A DNA stretch of 64,000 bases from positions 50,167,137 to 50,231,136 of the forward strand of contig CAMTDV010000017.1 of NCBI GenBank assembly GCA_947069175.1, in the 5' to 3' direction. Below are positions 12,122-22,235 of the stretch, piece after piece (the stretch's first letter is position 1; each line of letters opens with the position of its first letter). This DNA comes from Scalesia atractyloides. Its lineage: Eukaryota > Streptophyta > Magnoliopsida > Asterales > Asteraceae. Made by a program: the position numbers and the translations under genes. Below the pieces are notes generated by a model. That model did not search any database. It was given only the letters and a program-made list of their open reading frames with translations, and had not been told where the DNA came from.

Positions 12122-12771
12122 TGTTAGGGCTGGTTTTATAATTACTTATGAATCAGTGATCCTTCAGTATGTTGAGGATATATTATCCATGCACTGAGTA
12201 CCGGATACTAGAAGGATCAAGGATCCTTGGTAACTATGACGGTTTCTAACGATTGTCTTCAATGTTTTTTTTGAATTTAACGCAGGTATTGACGGAAGAG
12301 TAAGTCGAGCACAAATCTTGGAATATGCTGGGAATAAACACGTGCAAAAAGGCATAGAGACGTTGAGGATGAACGTGGGAGCTTCCCCCATTTTGCGGAT
12401 AGTTAGTTAATAGCTTTTTACTTGATTATTTGATGGGATATTGAGCTATTATAAAAAAACACAGACACTTTCTAACACACGGTTCGCGAATCGACATACA
12501 CACACACTAGAAATCTCTTGTAACAAGCTCAATATCATCCAAAGTTGTAATCTCTTGAGTTCAATATAATCGGTGATCGGTAGTTTCCATCACCCGATGT
12601 TTTTATGCCTGAGATCTACTAGTGATCAAGGGCTTTTCCTCGTATAAATCCTTGTGTTCATCTTAGTTTATCTTTCTAATTTCGTTCATACATTTATTCA
12701 ACATATCAAGCACTCAACCTCACAATCAAAGTTTGATTACATTATCCTTATTGTGATTTTTGACCAAAACA
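12122..12771 (+). repeat. 3' LTR of Tat Gypsy
   Basis: Preceded by a purine tract (ATATTGGGGGCAAT), the LTR starts TGTTAGGGCTGG and ends TTTTTGACCAAAACA, the kind of end I associate with Tat LTRs. At 12772 the sequence switches directly to Copia gag (SQTLWNALHMKYHGS), which sets the right boundary. The 5' copy is outside the window, so length (650 bp) is inferred from the ends. Confidence 0.75.
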
Positions 12772-13742
12772 ATAATCACTCACAAACTTTGTGGAACGCT
12801 TTGCATATGAAATACCATGGAAGCACAGAGATGAGGAAGAGTAAAAAGGAATTATTGAGAAAGGGTTTTGATATATTTGGTCTCATGAAAGGAGAATCAA
12901 TGAAACAATTGATTGAACGATATTGTCACTTGGTGTTCCAAATGAAGAGACACGGAATTCTCAAAACCTGTGAAGAACTGGTTGACAAACTGGCAGACGC
13001 TTTGCCAGAGGGTGAATGGTCTACGTATCTGATGGTATTGAAGAACGGGATCGAATACAGTGGGTACAATTTACCAACATTCATTGAAAAACTCGAAGGT
13101 CATGAGACGGAACTTTAGAAGTTAGCGAGTTCTAAAAGTGCACAAGTGGTACAAGATGTTTGTCTGTACTAAAAAACTAGGTCTACTGAAACTCAAAGCC
13201 TAAAAATACAAACTGCATTCAGTGCCAACACTTTGGGAAGCTCAGTTTCAAGCCAATCAAGTTTCCAATCATTTCCTAGTTTCGATCCGAATACACCTTA
13301 GACACCTCAGAATTCAAATCATTTTCAAAGCCAATCAAATTAATCCAGTCAAGCAAGTTCAAACCCAAATGTCATACAATGCAACATTGCTGTTAATCTG
13401 AAAATTGCTCAAAATTTCAATGAGCAAACAGCAAAGCAACCTATGGCATTACTTGCTACTGTCTTAGAGTCCTATGAAAGTTTGGTCGCTAGATGGATTT
13501 GGAATCCAGAAATGACAGCAGAAGATTACAATAAAATCGACCAAGAATAACTGGAGTTGATGGACATAAGATGGTGTATGGCTTCTATTATCCGAAGAGC
13601 AACCAGATTCATGGAATTAACTAGGAGATATATTGGAGATGAAAAGAGTAAATTAGTGTCTGATAAATCAAAGGTTACAAGCTTCAGATGCAAAGAAAAA
13701 GGTCACTTTAAGCGAGAATGTACAAATCGTGAGGTAAGCGGT
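12772..13742 (+). pseudogene. gag of Copia B, part 1
   Basis: Starts mid-domain at SQTLWNALHMKYHGSTEMRKSK because the Tat element inserted here. The core continues to KLADALPEGEWSTYLMVLKNG and FIEKLEGHETEL. After a stop at 13118 it carries on out of the main ORF (QIAFSANT-like, NIAVNLKI, then LMDIRWCMASIIRRATRFMEL). The zinc knuckle reads SFRCKEKGHFKREC at about 13680-13722, so its first Cys is replaced by Ser. The reading frame is cut at 13742 by element D and resumes at 16559. Confidence 0.8.
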
Positions 13743-14235
13743 TGAAGGTTCGTGATCAGGCGGTTCTAGATGGAAGTTAGTGGATAAACATAAACCGATT
13801 CGATAGAATTTTATTAAGAATGGAGTAGAAGTAGAATGCAGCGGAAGTCTTCATTCATACCGAAAGAGTATACATCTTTATAAGTCCAGCTGCCGGAGTT
13901 CCTGGAGAGAATCCGGCAGCACCTCCCCGTAGGGATGCCAAAAAACTTAAATGACAAATGAACACACACATATATAGGGAGATAAGTTCGCCCGGATGTG
14001 CTATGATCAAGTTCGTGTGAACTTGTCCTTCACTGGACAAGTTCGGGCGAACTTGATTAAAGGCACATCAAGTTCGAGCAAACTTGACCAATACAGGTCA
14101 AGTTCGGGCGAACTTGATCCCTTTTACATTGAAATCTCACTATTTCGACCATGTGTTCGATTCTAACCTATACAATATTTAACACACGCTCTATCTAACC
14201 TATTCGACAAGTGACGAACACCAGGTGCACCAACA
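13743..14235 (-). repeat. 3' LTR of element D
   Basis: 493 bp, plus-strand ends TGAAGGTTCGTG and GCACCAACA. Contains four spaced palindromes starting near 14008, 14038, 14069 and 14099, i.e. every 30-31 bp. They sit upstream (in minus sense) of a TATATA stretch near 13970. It differs from the other LTR by one extra palindrome unit plus scattered substitutions. Confidence 0.85.
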
Positions 14236-16095
14236 GATTCCCCCTTATTAGTTACTGTCGAATCTTGGTCTTCAAATTTGAGTCGTGTTTGAATATTCTG
14301 CAACTTCAATCAAGGTATCTGCCGATGTCGAAACGCGTCAACAAATTCCCCCTTAATTGATGATCCGGGTTTGCATTATCAACGTTAGATTCCCCCTGAA
14401 ATATCTACTTCAGATATTTATTTGCATAGTTTCCAACCTCCTCTGATTTACTTGACCGACAGATTATCTTGAATAGACACCAACTTGAAATTCATCAATA
14501 CAGCTTCTCCATTTCAACTTTAACCACATCCGTGTTCAGTTTTAGCGCATATCTCTCATGCTCGATCTTCCGATCTTCAAAAACTCAACCGGCAATTGAT
14601 AGAAACTTCGAATTACCACACTGGTAAACTTCAAATCAATGTTAACCAGCAATAATCTGAAATCCCAATTTCCATAATCGATCCTAATCAGCAAATCGGT
14701 AATCTTTTTCAATTAGCAAATCATCATCGGAACCAAATCATCTGGTAACACTTCAACTCTGAGAAACATTCGTCCATGATCAAAATCACATTCTTCCTCT
14801 TCAGTCACAATAACAGCTATATAGCTATCTCCGGTAGACCAGCGCCACTTAATCACCAAACATCATCATCCAACGGCGGTTAGTCCAAAGAGAAGAATGA
14901 TTCATCTGCTTGAAGACTAAAACTAATGGCCACCAAAGGCTATCATCAGATTTCCTTGGTAATTTTGAAACCATCCGTCTGCGGAGCTAGTCACTAATTC
15001 CTAAGATCATCACCGAACGTTTTTGAACGTCCTCAATTCCTCACTGGTACTAATGACTGCTAATCCAGCTAACTGTTCCTTCACTGGAGATCAGGACTCT
15101 AACCCTTAAACATTAGTCTGTATCATGAGCTGAAAAATCAGAACTTCCTGTGATCACAGAATCCCAACAAATCTCAAGTCTCTGTATTTCCCGGTTAAAC
15201 TGTAGTTTGAAACCACCCGAATACAGTTGCAGTGTCATGAATTTCAAAAATGCCGGAATCTTCATAAGATGAAAATTTTTTATTCCCCCTCATTTTTGCA
15301 AATTCTGACCATACCAATTTTTTCACTGAAATTCCCCCTCAAATCCGGAATTTTCAGGATTTAACAAATGCGGAATTTACTTTAAGGCCCATCGGTAGTC
15401 TTCAACTCTAATGATCACCAAATTGCTTTGGTATCAATGACTACCCTCTCATCTTCAACCATCTCTAACCTCATCATCTCAGCCTCTTTCTAAGGCCTCC
15501 GACGGTGTCCCCGAATAGTCAGTATCGGACGTTAAAATTTCGAAAAAATTTCTATCACCAAATTTTTTCTGGACATCCGTCTCATCAAAACAAGCAATAA
15601 ATATATATTTTTTAGGCCTCCTGACAAGTTCGGGCGAACTTGGTTGGCCACCACCAAGTTCGGGCGAACTTACATGAAATAGACAAGTTTGGGCAAACTT
15701 GTGCTTAATTTCAAAGAAAATCAGTCAAGTCCGGGCGAACTTGAGAGAAATCTTGAAAAACCTTGTCAAGTTCGGGTGAACTTGAGAGAAATCTTGAAAA
15801 ACCTTGTCAAGTTCGGGCGAACTTGACCTCCACAGGTCAAGTTTGGCCAAACTTGGTCTCCCAAATCAGCCTTTTTTTCATATTTTTCGATCCAAAATCC
15901 TTATTTCATCGAATTTCGAGATGATTCCACCATAGATCTGGTCGAAAATGGTTTTCAAACAATCCTATCCGTTCAATTTTAGATTTTGTATGCGGATTGT
16001 ATGTTTATTTGATGATTTACATCTAAAACCCCTCCTAATGTCCATAAATGTCCAAATTCATGAGCGTAGGTGATAACCGTAGCTCTGATACCAAT
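14236..16095 (-). other. Internal non-coding region of element D, with leader palindrome array
   Basis: No ORF of interest. Several pyrimidine runs of the type ATTCCCCCT (about 14238, 14346, 14390, 15283, 15330) are PPT-like on the minus strand. At 15625-15855, next to the PBS side, seven palindromes related to CAAGTTCGGGCGAACTTG start at 15625, 15655, 15684, 15726, 15767, 15808 and 15838, with gaps of about 30 or 41 bp. The rest is AT-rich and unremarkable; it may derive from the untranslated parts of an autonomous relative. Confidence 0.75.
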
Positions 16096-16558
16096 TGAAG
16101 GTTCGTGATCAGGCGGTTCTAGATGGAAGTTAGTGGATAAACGTAAACCGATTCGGTACAATTTTATTAAGAATGGAGTAGAAGTAGAATGCAGCGGATG
16201 TCTTCATTCATACCGAAAGAGTATACATCTTTATAAGTCCAGCTGCCGGAGTCCATGGAAAGAATCCGGCAGCACCTCCCCGTAGGGATGCCAAAATAAA
16301 TGATAAATGAACACACATATATATATATAGGGAGACAAGTTCGCTCGGATATGCTATGGTCAAGTTCGGGCGAACTTGACTAAAGGCACATCAAGTTCGA
16401 GCGAACTTGACCAATACAGGTCAAGTTCGGGCGAACTTGATCCCTTTTACACTGAAATCTCACTATTTCGGCCGTGTGATTGATTCTAACCTATACAATA
16501 TTCAACACACGCTCTATCTAGCCTATTCGACAAGTGATGAACACCAGGTGCACCAACA
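16096..16558 (-). repeat. 5' LTR of element D
   Basis: 463 bp, same ends as the left copy and directly followed (minus sense) by the PBS. It has three complete palindromes starting at 16361, 16392 and 16422 where the other LTR has four, and a longer TA run near 16315-16330. Confidence 0.85.
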
Positions 16559-18717
16559 ACGGTAATCAAAATTCAATTGGGAACAACAACGATTACTATC
16601 AAAGGGCTATTTACCATCGACCTTCTCCGCAAACAAGGGTTGTTCAAATCGAGGATGGACCGCCATAAACGAAAGAAAAGGCTTTGGTAGTAGCACAAGA
16701 AGATGAGGGCTTTAACTGGAATAAATATCTTTCCAAGAATGAAAGTTTAGCTTTACTAGGCTGAAATCATCGAAGAGTTAGAACCTGAAATGGAAGATTC
16801 AAGTGTTGTTTTTGATGAAGATGAATCTTTGGAAGACGCACTATTATGGGAATATCTTCAACGCACAGAAGAGGGAAATATTTTACACAATGCATTTAAA
16901 AATATTATTCCACCTAATTTGATGCCTTCTTTTGCAGGATTCTTTAGTACTGGATGTCATGGACAGATGGTGGAGACTGAAGCCGGAAATTGAAGAAGTG
17001 ATTGATGAGGAAAAGGGGATGACATCTGAAAATTTGACTGAAATTGCTAACAAAGCAATGAAGGCAAATTTAAAAGAGGTAGAGTCTGGTTCAGAAGATA
17101 AAAAGGTTAAGAATGAGAAATCAGAAAAAAAAAAAGTGGTAAAGGTGCAAATTGTCGAGGTTGAGAAACCATGCGTAAAATGCCTTAAACCACGCGAAAA
17201 ATGTTTTGAAAAGAATGAAATAATCAAAGATCTTAACAAACACAATGACAATAAAATGGAACTTGAAAAAACAAAAATTGAAACTGAAAGAGTAAATAAA
17301 CTTTTGATCAGTCATTCAAAAAGTTCATATGTCATTGATCATATTCTTCTTACTGTAAAGATAGGAGAAGATGGCCAAAATGAGAAGAAGAGTGTGGATT
17401 ATAGATATGTTCCTCCACCTATGTGGCAAAGTTATGCAAAAAAGAAACCCGAGGGGATGGAGGAGGCGCTCAATGTGAAACTTAGAACTGAAACGATAGA
17501 TGAGCTGCCTGAGAACATTGATATAACCTACACTAAAAAAGAAAACGACACTGAAACTGAAATTGTGAAAAATGTGATTGAAAAGGTTTTGGAAAATGAT
17601 TCTGATGATTCAAATTTTGAAAGTGCTGATTCAAGCTTAAACAGTTCAGAATCTGATTCACAATCTGGAAATGAAGATAATTACTACAAGAAAGTTTCTT
17701 CAGAAGATAGTTTAAGTGATTATCCTAATGTTGTTTTATACAAAGTTAAGGATTCTGATAAACTGTACTTTGACAAAATCTTTCCGATCTAGAATGTGAA
17801 AGATGATCACATTGATAAACTTTTCAAACTTGTAGAAGTAAAATCAGAAGATCTTGATAAAAATTTGACAAAGTTCTATTTAAAATCCAAAAAGATTTTC
17901 AACAATTATCAAAGAAAAGGTGGGGATTTTCCCGAGACAAAAAGAGAAGGTTTGGGTTTTGAAACAAAGAAAAATAACAAAAAGCTTTCAAATCAAAATA
18001 ATAACAAAAAGAAAATGGAATTTGTTTCTGGAAGTAACACGGTTGTTGAAAAAGAAATAATTGGTAAACAATCAAATGATGAGTTTAAGAAAGAGAAAGA
18101 ACTCCGTGAACAGAAGTTGGATTCATCTGCTAGATCTGATAGCAGAAGATGTTTCAAATGCAACAAAGTTCGGCATATCGCACGACGTTGTTCGCAAAAG
18201 AATCATGGATCTGCTTATGGTGAAAGGAAATTCCAGAAAATGTAACTAAGAAATCACCAGATTTTGCACCAACAAATTTTTGAACAGGGAAACTGAAACT
18301 GAAAAACCAGTAAAGGATTTTGTACCAAAAAATGATACTGGTGATTTGTCAGTTAAAGTTGAACAGAAAGAATCAACATTTTATTCTAAAAAGGCAAATC
18401 TAAATCAACAAAGATGGGTGGTTAGGGCAAAATCATCTTCTGTGAAATCCAAACAAGCTGATTCAACCAAAGGAAAGGAAAAGGTTGAACATGCAAGTAC
18501 TAGTGAAAGTGTAAAACTTGAGAAAGTTGAAAAACCGGTAATTGACAATGAAAAAGAATTTCCCAAATTTACAAAGGTAAAAAAGAAAGTTAATTTTGCT
18601 AAAAAGGTTGTTGATGAGTACTTTGATAATGAGGGTGAATACGAATTTGAGAATGATTATGAAGATGTTTATCCAAACCCCAAGACCAAAAAGGCTTGGG
18701 TTTCTCTCTTTAACTAG
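16559..18717 (+). pseudogene. gag of Copia B, part 2
   Basis: Resumes the gag broken at 13742 (GNNNDYYQRAI...). After stops near 16667 and 16762 it reads mainly in 16932-17792: a Lys/Glu-rich stretch, a Cys cluster KPCVKCLKPREKC, KIETERVNKLLISHSKSSYVID, then an acidic Ser-rich region. 17796-18245 holds a second zinc knuckle CFKCNKVRHIARRC. 18280-18717 is Lys-rich and ends KTKKAWVSLFN, as in element C (KTKKVWVSFFK). A gag of this size with two zinc knuckles and coiled-coil potential fits the Sirevirus group. At least four stops or shifts. Confidence 0.8.
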
Positions 18718-19372
18718 ATTCTCTGTTGGTGTGTGTAGGGGCTTCCACGGTCGATTCTTTCCAAATGGATCATGGACAGTGGAGCTTCCAGAGAAATGAC
18801 CGAGATGCTAGCTTTACTTTATGATGTCAAATCTATCAGAGGTGGTTACGTTGGTTTCGCGGGAAATCAAGGTGGTCGGATTATCGGTGAAGGAAAGTTG
18901 TCGAATGGAGTAGTATCTTTTGATAGAGTGAACTATATTGCGGAGTTAGAAAACAACTTGCTGAGTATCTCTCAGTTATGTGATAAAAAGTTCACCACAC
19001 ATTTCAATGACAAAGAGTGCATGATCTTGAAACCGGGATTTAAGATTCTAGAGGAATGGATTTTGTTGAGAGCTCCAAGAGAGAACGATTTATACGTGCT
19101 TGATATGGAAATTTCCATTACAACATCAAAGTCGGCACAGTGTTTTGTTACTAAAGCTAGAGAAAAAGAGTCAGTGTTATGGCACAGAAAGATGGGCCAC
19201 ATACATTTAAGAAAGATGAATTTCTGGTTCACAACAACTTAGTTGATGGGGTAAATATGAAAAGTTTTCATCTGAACGATGATTGTTTAAGCTGCAAGAA
19301 AGGCAAACAGCATAAGAAATCTCATCCAAAGAAGCTGTTAAATTCAATCAAACTACCTTTAAATGGTTACAC
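18718..19372 (+). pseudogene. Protease and pre-integrase of Copia B
   Basis: The active site is WIMDSGAS at about 18766-18790, the normal D-S-G-A of Copia proteases, followed by GYVGFAGNQGGRIIGEGKL and NLLSISQLCDK. The HHCC zinc-binding part preceding integrase begins with LWHRKMGHI at 19180. It moves to another frame (19179-19400) for CLSCKKGKQHKKSH. One frame change near 19215 breaks it. Confidence 0.85.
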
Positions 19373-20298
19373 ATGGATCTCTTCGGACCAGTTAATGTGA
19401 AAAGCATTTCTGGGGATCTATATTGTTTGGTGGTTACGGATGATTATTCAAGATTCTCGTGGGTATTCTTTCAAGAGAGCAAGGATGAAACATTTCAAAA
19501 TCTGATGATTCTCTTTCGAAAGCTTGAGAATTTATATCATTTACCCATTCGAAGAATCAAAAGCGATAACGGAACGGAATTCAAGAATAACCGAATGTGC
19601 GAGTTTTGCAACGATAAAGGCATTCTTTACGAATTCAGTGCCCCTATACTCCTCAACAAAATGGAGTAGCTGAACATAAGAACCGCACGCTTATTGAGAC
19701 GGCAAGAACGATGCTAGTTGATTCTAAATTTCCTGTGAGTTTCTGGAGTGAGGCTGTTGCTTAGGCATGTTATACTTTGAACCGGGTGCTAACTGTTAAA
19801 CCATTTAAGAAGACATGTTTTGAACTTCTAAATCAATGGAAACCTAACTTGGAGTTTCTTGAACCTTTCGGATCTCCTTGTACGGTAATTGATCCTTATG
19901 GCAAATTTGGAGCAATGTCGCTAGAAGGTTTCTTTGTTGGTTATGCAAGTCCGCTACAGAGAGTATATTTGCCAAGTTTGAATCAAGTGGTTCTTGCACA
20001 GCATGCTGATTGTCGAAGATACACTTTGCCAACAAAGAAAGCTGGAGATTGTTGGATATTTAATTACGACAACTTGTGGAATTCTTTTGAATTACCAGAA
20101 AAACCAAGTAAAGAGAACTTGCATTGTTATATCAAATGCATCAAGCAGCTTATCAAGAACATGTTTCACAACCGATATGGTAACTCAACCACCTATTGTT
20201 ACTTCAAGTTCCTGAAATGTTCAAACAAGTGTTCCAGAAGAACTAGTTGCTGCATCAATTCCAAATTCATCCGATCCCATTCTTTCTCCAACAAATGA
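19373..20298 (+). pseudogene. Integrase core of Copia B
   Basis: Catalytic core with DLFGPVNVKSISGDLYCLV (first Asp), IKSDNGTEFKNN (second Asp) and, after a frame change near 19650, AEHKNRTLIETARTM (Glu). It is followed by FWSEAVA, a stop at about 19763, and TLNRVLTVKPFKKTCFELL. Later sequence (EPFGSPCTVIDPYGKFGAMSLEGFFVGY) is the usual post-core region of Copia integrase. The D-D-E residues are retained but the frame is broken at least twice. Confidence 0.85.
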
Positions 20299-20689
20299 TT
20301 CTGATTCTGATGCTTCACCAACTTATGATCAAGATGGTGAATCAAGTTCTGATTAGGAATCTGAGCAGATCACAAGTTTATTAAATCAACCTGCTGGTCC
20401 TAGTTCAAGAAATGAGGCATCTACAATTGGTATCGTTGCTGATTCTGTGGCTGAACAAAACATTACTAATCTGGAGAACGAAGTGGCTGTTTCTGATGAA
20501 GTGGTTCCTAGAAATTTATCGTATCACCCTTCAGACAACATAATTAGTGAACTGCGTGTAGGAGCAAAAATGTGAAATCAAATTCACAAAGCTCTTAGTT
20601 GTTTCTATACTAAAGTAACTCCTGTTCAGGAATATTGTTCTTTTTGTTGTTTTATATCACAGATTGAACCAAAACATTGGAATGAAGCA

Positions 20690-21667
20690 TATGCTGATGA
20701 AAGTTAGGTTAACGCTATGCAGGAAGAACTGCAGCAATTCGAGAAGTTAGGCGTTTGGAAGCTTGTGGATCCTCCAGCAAATCAAAAAGCCATTGATACT
20801 AAATAGGTCTTCAAGTGCAAGCGTGATGATTGAGGAGTAATTGTGCGCCACAAAGCTTGGCTCATTGTTAAAGGTTTTCATCAACAAGAAGGAATTGATT
20901 ACACAGAAGTTTATGCTCGGGTTACAAGACTGGAATCAATCCGCATTTTCCTAGCATTTGCGTCATGGAAGGGCTTCAAGGTATATCAGCTAGATGTCAA
21001 ATCAGCTTTTCTCTACGGAAATGTGAAGGAGCTTGTGTTTGTCGGACAACCACCTAGGTTTGTCGATCCACTGAATAAAGATAAGGTATATCTACTTGAT
21101 AAAGCACTTTACGAGTTGCATCAGGCACCGAGAGCCTGGTACAAGACTTTGTCTCAGCACCTGTTGAGTAACGGCTTTACAATAGGTACTGTGGATAGCA
21201 CACTCTTCATCAGAGAAGTTGGTGGTCATTTGCTGATTGTACAGATTTATGTGGATGACATAATCTTTGGTTCTATGAAAGATGATTTATGCAAGGAATT
21301 CGAAGACATTATGAAGAAAAAGTTCGAGATGAGTTCGATGGGAGAGATGAAACTCTTTCTAGGATTACAGGTTGATCAACTACCCGATGGTATTTTTATT
21401 CATCAAACTAAATATGTTCATGATATTTTGCAGAAGTTTGAGATGACAAGTGCTAAGCCGCTCTCAACACCATCGGCGATCAATCATGGTCTCTGCCCAG
21501 ATGAAAAAGGAACCAAAGTGGGTGAAACGTTGTATCGGTCAATGATAGGATCACCAATGTATCTGACAGCTTCGTGTCCATACATTATGTATCCTACCTG
21601 CCTGTGTGCCCGTTATCAGTCCAGCCCAAGAGTATCACACCTGATGATCGTAAAGAGGATATTCTGA
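20690..21667 (+). pseudogene. Reverse transcriptase of Copia B
   Basis: Starts near EPKHWNEAYADE (about 20670), passes two stops (20706 and about 20803) and reads openly in 20843-21667. Motifs: LIVKGFHQQEGIDYTEVYA, VYQLDVKSAFLYGNV, PPRFVDPLNKDKVYLLDKALYELHQAPRAWY-type sequence, and the catalytic IYVDDIIFGS at about 21247-21276. It then has LGLQVDQLPDGIFIHQTKYV. The frame fails just after 21600 (LTASCPYIMYPTCLCA is followed by a shift). Confidence 0.88.
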
Positions 21668-22192
21668 TATCTGAAGGGTTGCCCAAGCACCGGCTTGTGG
21701 TATCCGAAGAACGACAATTTTGATCTCACTGGATATGCTGATTCCGATTTCGGATGTGATAAACTTAACGCTAAAACTACTCCAGCCGGTTACCAGTTCT
21801 TTTGAACTTGTATTGTTACTTGGCAGTGCAAGAAACAAACCAGAGTCGCTATCTTGACTTGTGAGGCTGAGTACATTTCAGCTTCCAGTTGTTGTTCACA
21901 ACTCTTGTGGATACAACAACAGATGAGAGACTTTGGATTGCAATTTCTTTACACACCGTTGTATGTAGATAATAAGGCAGCAATCGATATAACAAAAAAT
22001 CCAGTTCAACATGCTAAAACGAAACACATTGAAATTCATTATCACTTTATCCGTGATTGTCACGAGAAAAAGTGGATTCGAATTGAAAAAATCTATACAG
22101 ATGAACAAAAGGAAGATTTTTATACAAAAGCTTTTACACGAACGAGATTCAAATATCTTATGAGATTAAACGGTATGAAAAATTTTTGTTAG
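21668..22192 (+). pseudogene. RNase H of Copia B and end of pol
   Basis: LVGYADSDFG-like sequence is visible near 21730 in a shifted frame. After a stop at about 21805, 21854-22192 carries TCEAEYISASSCCSQLLWIQQQM (catalytic Glu), LYVDNKAAIDITKNPVQHAKTKHI (Asp) and HIEIHYHFIRD. The end of pol (MRLNGMKNFC) is followed by a short tail to about 22235. Element C has a homologue of this tail right after its pol deletion. Confidence 0.85.
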
Positions 22193-22235
22193 ATGCGGAT
22201 GATGTTGAATATGGGTCTGACGATGAGTTCATGTA

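Larger units (their letters stand above)
3694..12771 (+). mobile_element. Ty3/Gypsy LTR retrotransposon, Tat lineage, 5'-interrupted
   Basis: Plus-strand Gypsy element with gag, protease, RT, RNase H, a second RNase H, integrase, a long 3' region with an antisense gene, and a 3' LTR. The second RNase H after the normal one and the antisense spliced gene are characteristic of the Tat/Retand/Ogre group. The 5' LTR is not in the window, which fits element A having split the gag region at 3693/3694. Its right end falls inside the gag of Copia B, so it inserted into B. All ORFs carry stops or frameshifts. GGATCC is strikingly frequent throughout. Confidence 0.85.
13743..16558 (-). mobile_element. 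Non-coding LTR element D (2.8 kb, LARD/TRIM-like)
   Basis: Two direct repeats flank an internal region of about 1.86 kb that has no gag or pol. A PBS (minus-strand TTGGTATCAGAGCT, complement at 16082-16095) abuts the right LTR. A polypurine tract (minus AAGGGGGAATC) abuts the left LTR at 14236, so the element is on minus. Flanking bases are GCGGT on the left and ACGGT on the right, a 5-bp duplication with one change. Removing it rejoins the gag of B across the zinc knuckle. LTR ends (TGTTGGTGC...), PBS and palindromes tie it to the Sirevirus-like family, so it would depend on proteins of a relative. Confidence 0.85.

Noticed and set aside
3744..12226. GGATCC excess as BamHI cloning or linker artefact
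   Set aside because: Sites lie inside continuous retroelement coding sequence and vary in context, so they are not junctions of cloned pieces.
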